The notes below the pieces were generated by a model. The model was not told where the DNA came from, searched no databases, and was given only the letters and a program-made list of their open reading frames with translations. DNA of 64,000 nucleotides from Enoplosus armatus (Eukaryota > Chordata > Actinopteri > Centrarchiformes > Enoplosidae): NCBI RefSeq assembly GCF_043641665.1, contig NC_092196.1, forward strand, positions 18,081,692 to 18,145,691, read 5' to 3'. The position numbers were made by a program, and so were the translations under genes. This document shows, in pieces, positions 52,841 through 64,000 of this stretch; within the stretch, counting starts at the first letter, position 1; each line of letters opens with the position of its first letter.

Positions 52841-52846
52841 TTTATT
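52841..52846 (-). terminator. atxn7l3: Candidate atxn7l3 polyadenylation signal
   Basis: TTTATT on the plus strand is AATAAA on the minus strand. It would end a 3'UTR of about 2.4 kb. Nearer ATTAAA variants (for example at 55189-55194) could be used instead. Confidence 0.35.
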
Positions 52847-55269
52847 TGTATACAAACACCAGTAGGCATGACAGCGAATAAAAATAACCTATGTATCACA
52901 TTATATTCATATACAACAGGCATTCACACATGCACAGATTTGTGCTTGTGAAAAAGAAAACTTTGGAAACATCGCATTCGTTGTTATTGCACTCGTACTG
53001 CACACAGAGAGCCACAAGAGAACATCAGCTGTTAGCTTTATCCACGAAAGGTGGCTGAAGAATTTAATCCTACCCACCAAAGTTTCTCAACAACAGTTCA
53101 TTTATCTTTAGTGCACATCACAAGACTCTACTGGAAAAGATTCAAAAGGGCACGTTCAAAGTTACTACACACCTTGACAAACGTGAAAATGTTAACCATA
53201 CTGGAAACTAAATCAGGCTTTGACAGATTGTCATATTCTTGACATTTGAGACCTACAAATGAATGCACTTCACTTAAAGGACTGTATGAAAATTATTGGG
53301 GATTGGGGGGTGGGGGGGTTGAACCTTGTATTTTCTTTGACAAAAAAAAAAGTATTTTCTTTGGACCCTCCCCTTGACCTGGAAAAAAAAGAAACTCCCT
53401 TCCTCCAGTACCTGGAAATAAAACATAAACAAACACAAAAGCGGTTCATATTTGAGCCATTCTCTATTTCTGAAGAAAGAGCCGCTAAATAAATGTTTCA
53501 GACACCGAACGAGTGAATCAGGCTCAGACGGCAGCTCTGTGGCTGCTGGTAGCACCGTTAACTATTCTGTTTTGATGGAGAAAATAAAGCTCAGGCAGAA
53601 ACATGACTCATGGCACACCTTGTATATAGTTTTTACAATAAATGTCACAAGAGAACGATGAAATAAAAAAGAATCTATATAAGATAATGGAAATCATTTT
53701 CATACAGTCCCCACGTTTTACAGCGATGTCCTGATACAAACAAAATACATCATGCTTCTCAACTGTGCACTCAGTTCTAATGACAACTTCAACAGTGAAG
53801 TTTAGTTTGTAACGCCAGTTTATAAGAAAAACTAATAAAAACGCTTCTCTAAGACATCAACGATGGAAAGGTAAAAGTACAAGATTAGTGAAATAGTGCG
53901 TCCGACCTTTATAGCACGTACTATATCAGACATATTACACAAGATGCAGACTTATCACTCATGATCATGAATGACAGAACTGCAGCACTGATCGACTGAA
54001 TGTGTGCTGTGATCTACAAGCAGAAACTACACAAGAGAAGTTTTGTATTGAGGAAAGAAAGTTACCTTGGATTCATGATTACTTTTCCCATCTCTCACGT
54101 CTCACGTACATGTTCTGTACATGTGCCCCAAAAGCCTACCAGCTCCTCCTCAAATATCAAAATCTGCATTTACACACACAAATAATAAACATACTTCGTA
54201 GGTAGTGACGAATCAAAACTTAAATATATTGTTGATGTAAACAAAAAGAAAGTTAAATATTTAAAATGGCACGCATACTTTCACAAAAATGTCACATTCT
54301 AGGATGCATAGTTTTATGAAAATATAAATGACTACACACACACACGCCCTCTAACCACACTTACACACACACACACACACTACACGAAAAAGTGACGTTC
54401 ACACTGAATGCAAGTCAGCATACAGAGGCACTCACACACAACTGTGCAATACAATGCTAGAATTAAAAAGCCACTGATGAGTACTCCAGTATATGTGAGC
54501 CAAGTGTCAAACTGAAAGCAGTAGAAGTCCTCATGTCTATTTAAAACCCAGTTAAATGAACACAGAGTGTAAAAAGAGGGACAGGTCACAGGATCACCGA
54601 CAACGACAGAGTCCCTGAAAGCCACATTCAAGACTTGAACCTTTTCATGGGAAGGACCTCTTCATAAAATCATCTTCAACTCTGAATAAGTAGTAGGGAA
54701 TTAGAAATCTAAATGTTTAGGGACATGTCGGCAATTTGTTCAAACTCAGTTCTGTTTGAATTTAATGAATAAATAAATATATAAATAAATAAACTCCTAA
54801 TGGGGCTTTTTTTTACAGCAGATATTTTGACTCGTCATAACAGGAAAAGCACAAGAGCAATTCGTTCTGTTAATGATGGCTGTGTTCCATTTAAGTGTGT
54901 CAGTGACAGTAGCCCTGTCAGAGGGCCCTGATATTAGGAAAGAGTGCAGCACTTAATAGTATTAATTACACCTGTTGTTTTTCCTGCTATGTCATGTCAA
55001 AATGGCTGCCATGAAAAAGGCCATTTAAGGGTTTAAAAGTGATATAATGTAGTTATTTTCCACCGTGAAATATAATTCCAGGAGATACTCTGATTGGACT
55101 CTGACCAACGATACTTTTTAGAGCGCTGTGTTCATAATACAGAAGGAGAAATGCTCATTAAATTGCCCAACTTGTCAAGGCTGACAAGTTTAATCCCATC
55201 CTGTTCTGGCCTGTACATGTAGGTATGAAAAAGAGGAGGCGAGATCTGGTCTGACAGACGGGGCTTACG
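52847..55269 (-). other. atxn7l3: Probable long atxn7l3 3'UTR
   Basis: No reading frame or gene is visible between the atxn7l3 stop and the candidate poly(A) signal. The stretch contains short A- and G-runs, a CA repeat near 54341-54380 and an AAATAAATAAAT cluster at about 54768-54792. Mammalian ATXN7L3 also has a long 3'UTR, which supports the assignment; the true end is not proven. Confidence 0.45.
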
Positions 55270-58200
55270 CTAGTTTAAGTCATCATAGATACTGGAAATA
55301 GAAGGTGCTGAGAGTTTGGGCCTCTTTTTTTTGGTCGATAAGCTGATATTACTCTGAGAGCTGCTGCTGCTGCTGCTGCCGCCTCCAGTCAGACTCCCTC
55401 CTCCTCCTCCTCCTCCTCCTCCTCCTCCTCCCACTCCTCCCACTCCTCCTCCTCCTCCCACTCCTCCTCCTCCTCCACTGTTCAAACCAAGAGACGGCCT
55501 CTTCTTTTTCTTGGGCCTCCTGGAATCCGAATGGTTGGTGCCTGTGCGAGGGACAGAAAATGATCTAACAACTGTCTTTACATTTTAATGTTTTTAACAA
55601 ATAACTGAGTGTAATGCTTGTTCCTTCCTTACTGGCTTTAGAGGAGGCAGAGTCGGTGGGTGAGATATCAGGGGAGTCTTCCCACTGCAGGCGGCTCATC
55701 AGGGTCTGTCCATCTGGAATGTCGAAGCTGTTGCTCTCCACCACGGCGTCTGCATCAGGCAGCGACGGCCTGTTCCATGAAACATAGACACAGAGGCATC
55801 CTGTTAGACTGCTACTTACATTTTCCATCACCCTCCTGTTCTGAATGGTGACGAACCTCTTCACACTTTTTGTGTTTTGACGACATCTCTGTAGCTGTAG
55901 CTAATGGTTTAATAGAAATAAAAATCTAAGAAGAATATTTGTTTGTGTTCTGGACTTAACTAACCAAAACCACTTCCAACTTTGACAAAAATCGTTAGAA
56001 GCATCTCCATTCATTTCACTTTTTAGGGGCGGCCCCAAGGCATGTTCACTTCAGTGAACGAGCCAATGCCATCACTATATGGACGTGAAGAAGGTCATGC
56101 ATTATATTCAGTTACAAAAGATTTGGTACATTTGTAAGGTACCAACTCAACTCAATGCTGCCTGGCAACCATTTTTAACCTTCTTTGAAAATATGGAAGC
56201 ACGTGTAACTTAATTTTGATTTGGTCATTTATTTATTGTTATTTAGTTTAGCCTTTCTTGTCTATTGTTGTTCCGTGTTATTGTCTGGCTGAATTGTTCA
56301 TACAGAGAAAGAAATACACCTCGATAAAGAAGCTCATACAGAGACTTTGATAACGCAGTTTCATGTCATCATCGCCTTTCAGCACCAATCAAAGTCTGAG
56401 CCTGCCAACTGTCCGTCAATAACTATGTGTCAATGTCAACACAGTGATAAACACAGAGTCCTGTTATTGTCATTTTCAGGATTTGGTATGCTAAAGCTTG
56501 ACATATGATGTGGGGTCTGTGGACACCAGTGACATAAAATAGTCTGCATGAATTATGCAGATACCACCAGAGTTTGATGAGTCATGTGTCACATGCTGAT
56601 TGGCAGAGGTGCTGTACCCTGGAGGTACTAATGACCTTTTCTTAATGATAAAAAGGTCACAGAAGACTCAGTTCCCCTTCAGCTGCACTGTACTCTCTCT
56701 CTGTTAGAGGACAGTCACAACTCAAAGAGCTGTTACTGTTACTGTCCCTGTACCAGAGAAGTCACAACACTGACCAGCAGCATCGTTCCTGTTCCTGTCT
56801 CTGGCAAAGGCAACACCTGCGCCATGAGGGTCACAACTCATTCAAACATGACTTCAGTTCAGTACACTTGTGGTGAGGACGGGGGGGGGGTTAAGGAACG
56901 GGACAGGGCAGACTCACGCGGACGGCCCCAGGAGGAACACCCTGACGGCCCTCCTCTGTTCGTCCGTGTGCTGGGGACATCGCTGAGACCTGGTGGGACA
57001 CAAGGTGGCATTATACATCCCTGACAGACGGCCGCATCGCCCCGCCTGCACACATGCAGCCACAGGGAGGGAGGGAGGTGGGACGGACTGCCGCGGACAC
57101 CATCAGTGACCAATCAGATGGGGCAGAGCAGCAATGAGGTGTTAAAGGTTATGAAATGTTGGAGGTTGGTCACTGACAGAGTCCTCCACGGTCACGGAAA
57201 CACTGAAATGCGATGTGAGTTGCCACTTGTGTTCCCCTGAGGATGGATGAAACTGATCATGTTTCCAGATTCAGTTTCAGACAGCATCTCTACGTGATTT
57301 GGATTTTATGAACATTTGACAGAGGGGACAAACTGAGGGACAGAAAGACACGGACCTCAGTTTGAATTAAATAACGTGACGACACCAGCACAAGTCCAGA
57401 TGTTACAGTGCTTGAAACTATCCTGCATCATCCCAGATATTAGCACCACAAAGTTTCATCAGCAGTTTATCTATGTGTCAGTAGATTATACAGCAATTAC
57501 CTGGTACACATCTTCTTGGTGTGCTCAGAGATCACCCCACATTGCTGTAGAAACAAACACTATTTTAATGATCGACATCTTTTAAATTAAAACAGCAGTG
57601 CAGAAAAAACTGAATGTTTATCCTGAGATACAGACTGTAAAAAGATCGACATGTTTGGGTGCTCACCGTTGTTAAAAGGGATCTGACTTCATCAGGGCCT
57701 AAAGTTTCGTAACTGATGCCAGTGTTATAGTTGTACTGAAATGAAAGACAGACCAAGAAGCATTATAAATATGTTGATGGATGGATGGAAGGACTTTGTG
57801 GTCAACATGAACAAAGGATTTGTCACCTTGTAAGGCTCTGAACTGACGCTGCTCCCAAGCTCACCTGGAAAAACAAACAATAGATGATTTCAAGTCACAA
57901 CTACTCATAGTTATACAGTTGGAAAACAGTTTGCAGCTAATGAGATATTATTTGCTCCTCCCTCGTAAATAGAGCACTCCTGCAAGAGCTTGCCCCGTTT
58001 TTTCAGGTTACTGTCAAACTATTCCTTTTACTCATGAATTTTAATTCATAACACAGATGCCAACAAATAATCAAATAAAATGTTTAAAACATCATCGTGT
58101 AACAGAGTCTGTATGATGTGATTCCACTTGCTATTTCATGTAGATTTGTTGGCTCAAGGGCGCCCTCTCTCAGGGGTGGTGAATGCCACTGGCACCTTAG

Positions 58201-59857
58201 AGGCATTGCCAGTTGTGAGAGACATGCCCGCGGTAAGTTGCTGTGCACAGAACTGTATGCCAATGTGGTGCATTAATGTCTGTATGTCCGCCATATGAAC
58301 ATATATGCACTGTGGTTTACGGAAACGTTAATGAGAAGAGTTACAAATGTGTTATACCGTTAATTGGACATTTTTAGCACTTAAAAAGTACAGCAACCCA
58401 TTTGTAACGCACATCATTATCAAACTATGTGTTTCACAAGTTATTCTGCGTTTAGCTTCCAACTTATTCTTTGTGTATTCACCAATATTGCACTGTGCAG
58501 ACATTTTGGATTAATACATCTAAAGAGGTGAACCTTCTGCTTGTATAACCTCCCTACACTGCACTGTGGCGTCAGACAGCAGGTGTCCACATTCTACTTC
58601 CTGTGTCTGAGGACACTGCGTTCACAGAACGTCCCGATCGGGCTTCAAGACTTCTGAACGGACCAGAGAACAAAACATCCAGCAGCAGGTCCAGAATCAC
58701 TTCAAACATTTACACCACATTCAGAAATGTGCATGGACCAAAGCTTCACCAACACACTAGAAACTAATTAGCTGATAGACTCACCATTTTTATGTTTTAT
58801 GGATTTGGATCTTCTTGGAGAATTTTGATTCTGCACAAAGAAAATCACTCGGATCAGACTAACCTCATTATACACATTAAGACATAGATACGACTTACTC
58901 TAATATCACCTGCAAAATGGGAAAAAAATGCAAAAATACCTTATCTGACTTTCTCTTCTTGGCTGTAACATGGAAATAAGAAGTTTGTTTATTATGTGGA
59001 AGCAACCTGGAGTTTTCCTTAATTATCAAAGTTAAATATTTTTTAAATGCTCACCTTTTTTTTCTGCCCCGTACGACCAGTCGTTATCATTGAGGTCATC
59101 GTTGTCTTCCTGATCACTCTCTGATTTGCTCATGTTATTATTGCTGGCTAGCCTATTAAAATGGTAAAAAAAACAAAAAAAAAACAGATGTTCATATGTC
59201 CATTTTGGATCAATACAACAGTCAGTTCTGAATGACCTCTACTGACTGACCTGCGGTTGGCGATGCGACTGCTGTTGCGTCCCATGCCGAGACATTTCTC
59301 CAAGTGCGGGGCGAAGCGAGAAGCTGCTATCAATCTTTTGCAGTTGGGGCACTCGCACTCTTTGTTTTTCCACTGATTGTACACTTGGCCAAATATGTCC
59401 ACTCCTGGCTGATCAACAATTTCTGGAAGAGTAATAAAAAAAAAATTTAAAAAAAGAGGCACAAACTGTAAGCAAACACACCGAAGAAAGATGACAGGAC
59501 AAATGGACCAGAACAAACTGGAAGCCATGGCACCAACCAAACTCCTTCATGCTCTCTTGGTCCGTTTCATCCAAGAAGAAATAGCCCTGTTTCACAGCAC
59601 GATGTACCTCAAAACACAGGCCCAAACAGGCATCTTCCACCAGCTCAGAGTAGATGTCATGGACCAAGGCCTACACCAAGAAAGATAATGAGATCATTTA
59701 AAACCAATGACAAAATGGATGCCACATAAAAACACATGAAAGACACAGCACCTGTCTGTGGGTGACAGTTAAATTATAAATCATATATATATATATATTC
59801 ACTCACCTCCAGCTTGGTGTTGTCTGGGCCTGACAGGGGCATATCCTCCATTTTCAT
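55270..59857 (-). CDS. atxn7l3: Ataxin-7-like protein 3, SAGA deubiquitinase adaptor, complete
   Basis: ATXN7L3 (yeast Sgf11 counterpart) joins ENY2 and USP22-type proteases in the SAGA deubiquitinase module that removes ubiquitin from histone H2B. Coding exons: 59857-59807, 59670-59538, 59422-59251, 59152-59055, 58962-58940, 58830-58785, 57864-57827, 57735-57667, 57544-57501, 56989-56918, 55769-55633, 55541-55270. All joins keep frame, giving 384 aa (human about 350). The N-terminal helix (LVHDIYSELVEDACLGLCFEVH) binds ENY2 in the family. The Sgf11 zinc finger uses C86, C89, H101 and C105 (CPNCKRLIAASRFAPHLEKC). An SCA7-type finger follows, with C212, H218, C223, C229 and H232. The end, SSIYDDLN, matches the human C-terminus. 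Unlike human, a Gly-rich tract (about 317-344) and a Ser run precede it. Confidence 0.96.
55395..55479. repeat. atxn7l3: (TCC)n-type coding repeat encoding polyglycine
   Basis: Interrupted TCC/CAC triplets on the plus strand encode Gly runs broken by Val on the atxn7l3 strand. They are immediately followed by a GCTGCTGCT-type run encoding Ser. The repeat keeps frame with both flanking conserved segments. Confidence 0.9.
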
Positions 59858-59990
59858 TTGAAAATCTGTGTGGGAAATCTTGACAGCAAGGTAATGAGAG
59901 GCTAACCTGAGGATTGTGATCAAAAAGACAAAACTTATGATCATGAGAAGGTCAGCATGAAACGAATCAAACCGACTGCATATTACTTAC

Positions 59991-60027
59991 TTTTAAAATA
60001 GCTATCAATACTTGTTGCAGATTCATT
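59991..60027 (-). other. atxn7l3: atxn7l3 5'UTR exon carrying an upstream ORF start
   Basis: On the minus strand TTCTATTCAACAG precedes this 37-nt exon and GTAAGT follows it. It splices to the acceptor CCCACACAG eight nucleotides before the main ATG. The exon holds ATG at 60026-60024. The joined upstream ORF reads MNLQQVLIAILKIFK and stops at a TGA that overlaps the main ATG (ATGA). The exon is supported by both splice sites but not by transcript data. Confidence 0.6.
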
Positions 60028-60556
60028 CTGTTGAATAGAAGAAAATATATAAATCAATAGGTGATGTCACCTGTTTTTATTGCAATAAACATTGCAGGAA
60101 ACCTCCATCCCATCAGAAAAAAATACAATTTAGCAGCACAGACATATTAGTTACAGCAACATCACGATTAACATTTTATTTAGTAGCAGATACATCACAT
60201 ACAGTAATAAATGGTTTCTCCTAATGCGTCAGGTGTGGTTGACTGAGACAAGACGCGTCTTTATATCCACTATAAACACAGCAAGAACAGCTCCGTTTTA
60301 CACATAAAACACCCATCGACTCGCTGCCGTTAGTAGGAAAAGAAAGAACAGAGCGACAATATGCAGGCAGGTAAAAACAGTTGTTAGCAAACGCAACAGT
60401 TTACACGTCAACTAACATTACTTTGTGGTGTTAGCATTTGCTAGCTAGCCGTGCTACTAGTTTGAGAGGAAGGATTGTGGCATATTGATGCGACAACCTC
60501 GGACACAATGTAGTGACGTTATGTTTGTAATATCACCACCAACAGTTTCCTCTCAC

Positions 60557-60830
60557 CCTGTCACACAGAAAACTCAGCCTGAAGAAGGCACTTTCTCTGA
60601 GGGAGGCGACACCATCGAGTCAGTCCGCATAAAACACGCTAACAAGAGGCCTGGCCTCCAACGACGTCCATCGTTTTATCGTCGTTGAAACAAAATCCTC
60701 GTTTAAATTGTTTGTTGTCGCAGGTGTCGGTTAAATTAACGTTACAAACCCGCTTGACACCGAGGAGGCCAACGGGGAAGAACCACACAGAAAAATAAAA
60801 GAACTGACTTCCGGGTTTATCCTTAAAAAT
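60557..60830 (-). promoter_or_regulatory. atxn7l3: Presumed atxn7l3 promoter / first non-coding exon
   Basis: ACTTCCGGGTTT near 60806 is an ETS-type site (CCGGAAGT on the minus strand), typical of TATA-less housekeeping promoters. A second CTTCCG lies at 60841. A donor candidate on the minus strand (GTGACAGG followed by GTGAGA, near 60557) could end exon 1. The start site is unresolved. Confidence 0.4.
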
Positions 60831-60874
60831 AAAAGCCTTGCTTCCGATGAATCTGCTGTAATGCAAATCATTAA

Positions 60875-61632
60875 CAGTGGTGGAAAAGTACTCATATATT
60901 ATACTATTTTTAATATAAATAAAAGTAGAAATACCATTATGTTTTCAGCGAAATGTACTTAGCCTAAAGTAAAAGTACTCGTTGGGCATTATGGTCCATT
61001 TCAGTGTTATAATATCATATAAATCATATTTTTTTATTAGTGAAGCACAAGGAACACACAAGCAGGATTTTAATGTTAAAGTTGTTGGAGGGGGTGCTGA
61101 TTTTAACTACTTTATATACTGTCGGAGCATAACTATCATATCATATAGATTGATCATAGGTTTTGTTTGTAAAATCTTAAACTAGCAAATCCATAAATGT
61201 AATGGAGTAACAATATTTTACTGGCTTAAAGTAAGATATAATGGAATCACTCTAGTAAAGCACACTTTTAAGGCACATTTCAGTGGCAAATGTTTTTACT
61301 CGACTACATCTGTTTGACAGCTATGCTAGTTCTTTTGCAGATTGATTTTACATACAAAGCATATGATCAGTTTATAAACGATGATACATTGTAATAGAGT
61401 AAACTGCTCCAGTAGTTAAAATAAGCTCCACATGGACCAGCTATAACATTATATCGTCAGTAATCACATTAAAGCATCAGTAATAATATATATTATTGAG
61501 TTATTGTTACTTACAGGGGCCATTTTTCTGAATAACTATTTTTTTGATGCCACAGAGAAGATTTTGAATTCAGCCAGGATGTTTAGTTGTAGTCCATATT
61601 ATTTGACTTTTTATTTCTTCCATCACCATTCA
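60875..61632. mobile_element. hAT-like non-autonomous element, long copy
   Basis: It opens CAGTGGTGGAAAAGTACTC and closes in TTTTTATTTCTTCCATCACC, imperfect inverted termini. The internal blocks GTAAAAGTACTCGTTGGGCA, CATATGATCAGTTTATAAAC, AAAATAAGCTCCACATGG and GGGGCCATTTTTCTGAATAA are those of the family at 30880-31183. It starts about 35 bases upstream of the atxn7l3 promoter motifs. Confidence 0.7.
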
Positions 61633-62392
61633 ACACAATAATGCAATAAATCCTACCTTTGTGAATATAATGCTCAGCCTCTGTTCGCAATATGTCAGAA
61701 AGGTGTGGATTCATGTGTCTCTAATACAGGCCTTCTTCACAGCAGACATTTGGACTTGTCATCATAGAAAAAACATGGATGTTACCAGTAACACTAACAA
61801 AGGCCCAGTAAGTCAGTGTGAGCCAGCATGCACAATACCAGGACCCTGAAATCGAAGCAGCTAAATGGGATTCAGCCATCCTACTGTGACATGTCAAAAT
61901 GTTATGGCCATTTAAAAGGCCCATTCTGTCTTACACGTTGGGGTGTATTGGGTGGACAAAAGATTAGAAACACCTCTAAATATAATTCAGCTTTTTTCAC
62001 ACTACTGTTAAATTGTATTGAGACTGTGTCAGAGAAGTGCTGATTTGAGGCCATACTTGTGGTAGTGGTTTGCTGTAAAGGATGTTAAATGTTATTTTGC
62101 CCCTTACATTTGATAGCCTTGTTCTATATTTAGTTAGCAGACATCTTCATAGGGCGGCCACTAAAAGCTGCGGTTGCTAGGAGATTTAAGTGACGCAGTT
62201 AAGGCCCTCGTGATGATTTTATTTTGAAGGTACACATAGCGTGCTTCCGGTATTACTGTCAGGCTTGACGCAGGCCGGCCTCTTTCACCACCTACTTGAG
62301 ACATTAATAAATGAACATGAGGTTCTCGCTTGTTCTCTGTGATCGGTTAGTTGTGTCTGAGCGGTTGAATGAGGTCATCGGTACCAATAATG

Positions 62393-62520
62393 CGCACTAT
62401 ATGGCCAAAAGTATGTGGACACCTGGACGTTAAGATGGATCAGCAACTGTTCCACGGCCCCCAGACCTCCAGGAGCCCCTGTGTCTCAACTGGTTTCTGA
62501 AGGGTCCTGCTGATTCATTT
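62393..62520 (+). mobile_element. MITE-like fragment with 'CTATATGGCCAAAAGTAT' end
   Basis: CACTATATGGCCAAAAGTAT followed by GTGGACACCTGG is the terminal signature of a short non-autonomous DNA element frequent in fish. The other terminus was not found, so the boundary is approximate. Confidence 0.5.
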
Positions 62521-62610
62521 GTTGATTATTTTGTCAATTGATTTATCAGCATTTGGCCTATAACATAGTGAAAATGCCCATTACGATTTGTCAGTGTCAG
62601 TCTAAAATAT
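62521..62610 (-). repeat. Dispersed teleost repeat, 'ATAATCG' family fragment
   Basis: TTGATTATTTTGTCAATTGA then ATAACATAGTGAAAATGCCC fits the inverse orientation of the family. Short and decayed. Confidence 0.45.
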
Positions 62611-62797
62611 TTTACACATTTTATGATGTAGCAATATGATTTCCCTTCACTGGAGCCTCGCCCAAACCATGAGGAACAGCTCCAGACCAAAAGTATACCA
62701 GCAGGCCACACAGTGTATTTCACAGTACTGATCCACATTATGTCTGCTTGTATACGGTTAAATCAGAACACACACTTTTAACTGTTAAAGATCATTT

Positions 62798-64000
62798 TTT
62801 ATTTGCCCAAAGACTTGAACTACAAGGACATAAGAACACCCTCAGCTATAGAAAACATCAAATTTTGTCAAATGATCAGCAGTACAAACTTGTAAAGCTT
62901 TGCTGTCTTAGATATCTCTATAAACCAACGAAAGGGAGAGAACAAACAACTAAAACAGGTGAATTAAACCAAAAACTCTCCCTCCGTGAGTGAAAAACTC
63001 ACTGGCCTCAGAAGTCACAGATGAGGGTTTGCCAACTTAAAGCACTAAACGAAACAATAAGCACTCAATACAAAAACAGTATTTACAGGAAAATTACAAC
63101 AAATTTGAACCCCGATTCCTCTGGCAACTCAGTTCCCCAAATCCCTTTAACAAACTCCCATCGATCAATATCAGCAATCAAGTTCCTTTTCCCTCCCCAA
63201 ATTATGTAAATAGTCCACGCTGGTTTTGTTTCAGACAGAGATGAGATTCATAATGATCAAAATCAGTCCGTTACTAACAGATTATTAATAGTTGCCATGT
63301 ACTCATCTGTCTGTGGACCCAAAATGACAGTCATAGAAGTCCGTTTCCAGGGTAACCAATGACATGACGGCGCCGAGCAGAAAAATTACTAAAGACCTTT
63401 GGGAAAAAAAAACAAAAATTAAAAAGATTTAACAATATCTACATTCATGGTGTTGGTATGTCGTCCCCATACAGGCACATACATGCACACTGCAGTCACA
63501 TCATGGTATGCAACAAAACAGTAAAAACAGCACACATTAAAGCAAAGAAACACACACTCACACCCTCATATATACACAGTTCTGTGCATGCAGGCACACA
63601 AACTCACACAGAGGGACAGATTTACATTAAGTGCACACTTTTTTGGGATAAGCATCAGACCACAACCCATACGGATTACAGTCAATACCATTAAAATGTC
63701 AAAACAAACTTGCAAAACATTTGATGAAAACCATTCAGTTCAACATCCACGAATGATTCCAGATGGATCAGAACACGAGAATTAAAACAAACCTATTAAC
63801 AATTCAAATAAACAGTAACTGAAACGTAAAACAAGACACCGACTGGGTGACATATTCTTTAAAAACAGAGTCAGACTGAGCTCCAAATGTGGAAAACACG
63901 TGTTATCCCTTCAATGACAAACTGCTCTGGTCACACAATAAACACTGTTTATTGGTGTCGGGCCAGAACAACAGAATTGTTTCAGACTGATGGATTTATG
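62798..64000 (-). other. Possible 3'UTR of a further minus-strand gene (ubtf by synteny)
   Basis: A minus-strand AATAAA lies at 62798-62803, and above it the DNA is non-repetitive and lacks long frames, as in a 3'UTR. Another AATAAA on the minus strand is at 63948-63953. In human, UBTF follows ATXN7L3 on the same strand, which is the only reason for naming it. No coding sequence is visible before the window ends. Confidence 0.3.

Overview
This is vertebrate genomic DNA, most likely from a percomorph-type teleost fish. The evidence is intron-split genes with canonical GT/AG junctions, long AT-rich non-coding stretches, many CA/TA/ATT microsatellites, and several dispersed repeat types I recognise as common in teleost genomes. 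There is no sign of a bacterial or viral replicon. I could not run alignments. Gene names rest on proteins assembled by eye across splice sites and on remembered family sequences.

Layout. Positions 1-27213 hold no recognisable exon and appear to be part of a very long first intron of asic2 (minus strand). The first coding exon of asic2 is at 27214-27786. A low-complexity, probably promoter/5'UTR zone lies at about 27.8-29.1 kb. Positions 29.3-36.4 kb are intergenic, with a promoter-like CpG-rich patch near 31.6 kb, transposon remnants and possible conserved non-coding elements. Next come four genes whose reading frames join completely across all coding exons. hrob (minus, 36475-43233, 10 coding exons, 618 aa) is a recombination factor for MCM8-MCM9. 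asb16 (plus, 44774-47350, 6 exons, 465 aa) is an ankyrin/SOCS-box receptor. tmub2 (plus, 50326-51956, 2 coding exons, 338 aa) is a membrane ubiquitin-like protein. atxn7l3 (minus, 55270-59857, 12 coding exons, 384 aa) is the SAGA deubiquitinase adaptor. The right end, 62.8-64 kb, may be the 3'UTR of a further minus-strand gene. Human synteny would predict ubtf, but no coding sequence is visible.

The hrob-asb16-tmub2-atxn7l3 block matches human 17q21.31 in gene order, but hrob is turned round relative to asb16, so the two are head to head here. The genes share no pathway; they are conserved neighbours. tmub2 and atxn7l3 converge with 3' ends probably about 0.2 kb apart.

I did not find an evident new biological system. 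The most unusual points are: an atxn7l3 upstream ORF whose stop overlaps the main start codon; a polyglycine/polyserine insertion in the atxn7l3 C-terminus; an hrob first coding exon that contributes only the ATG; a long TG repeat abutting an hrob splice acceptor; a foldback repeat filling most of the tmub2 intron; and an orphan promoter-like patch near 31.6 kb.
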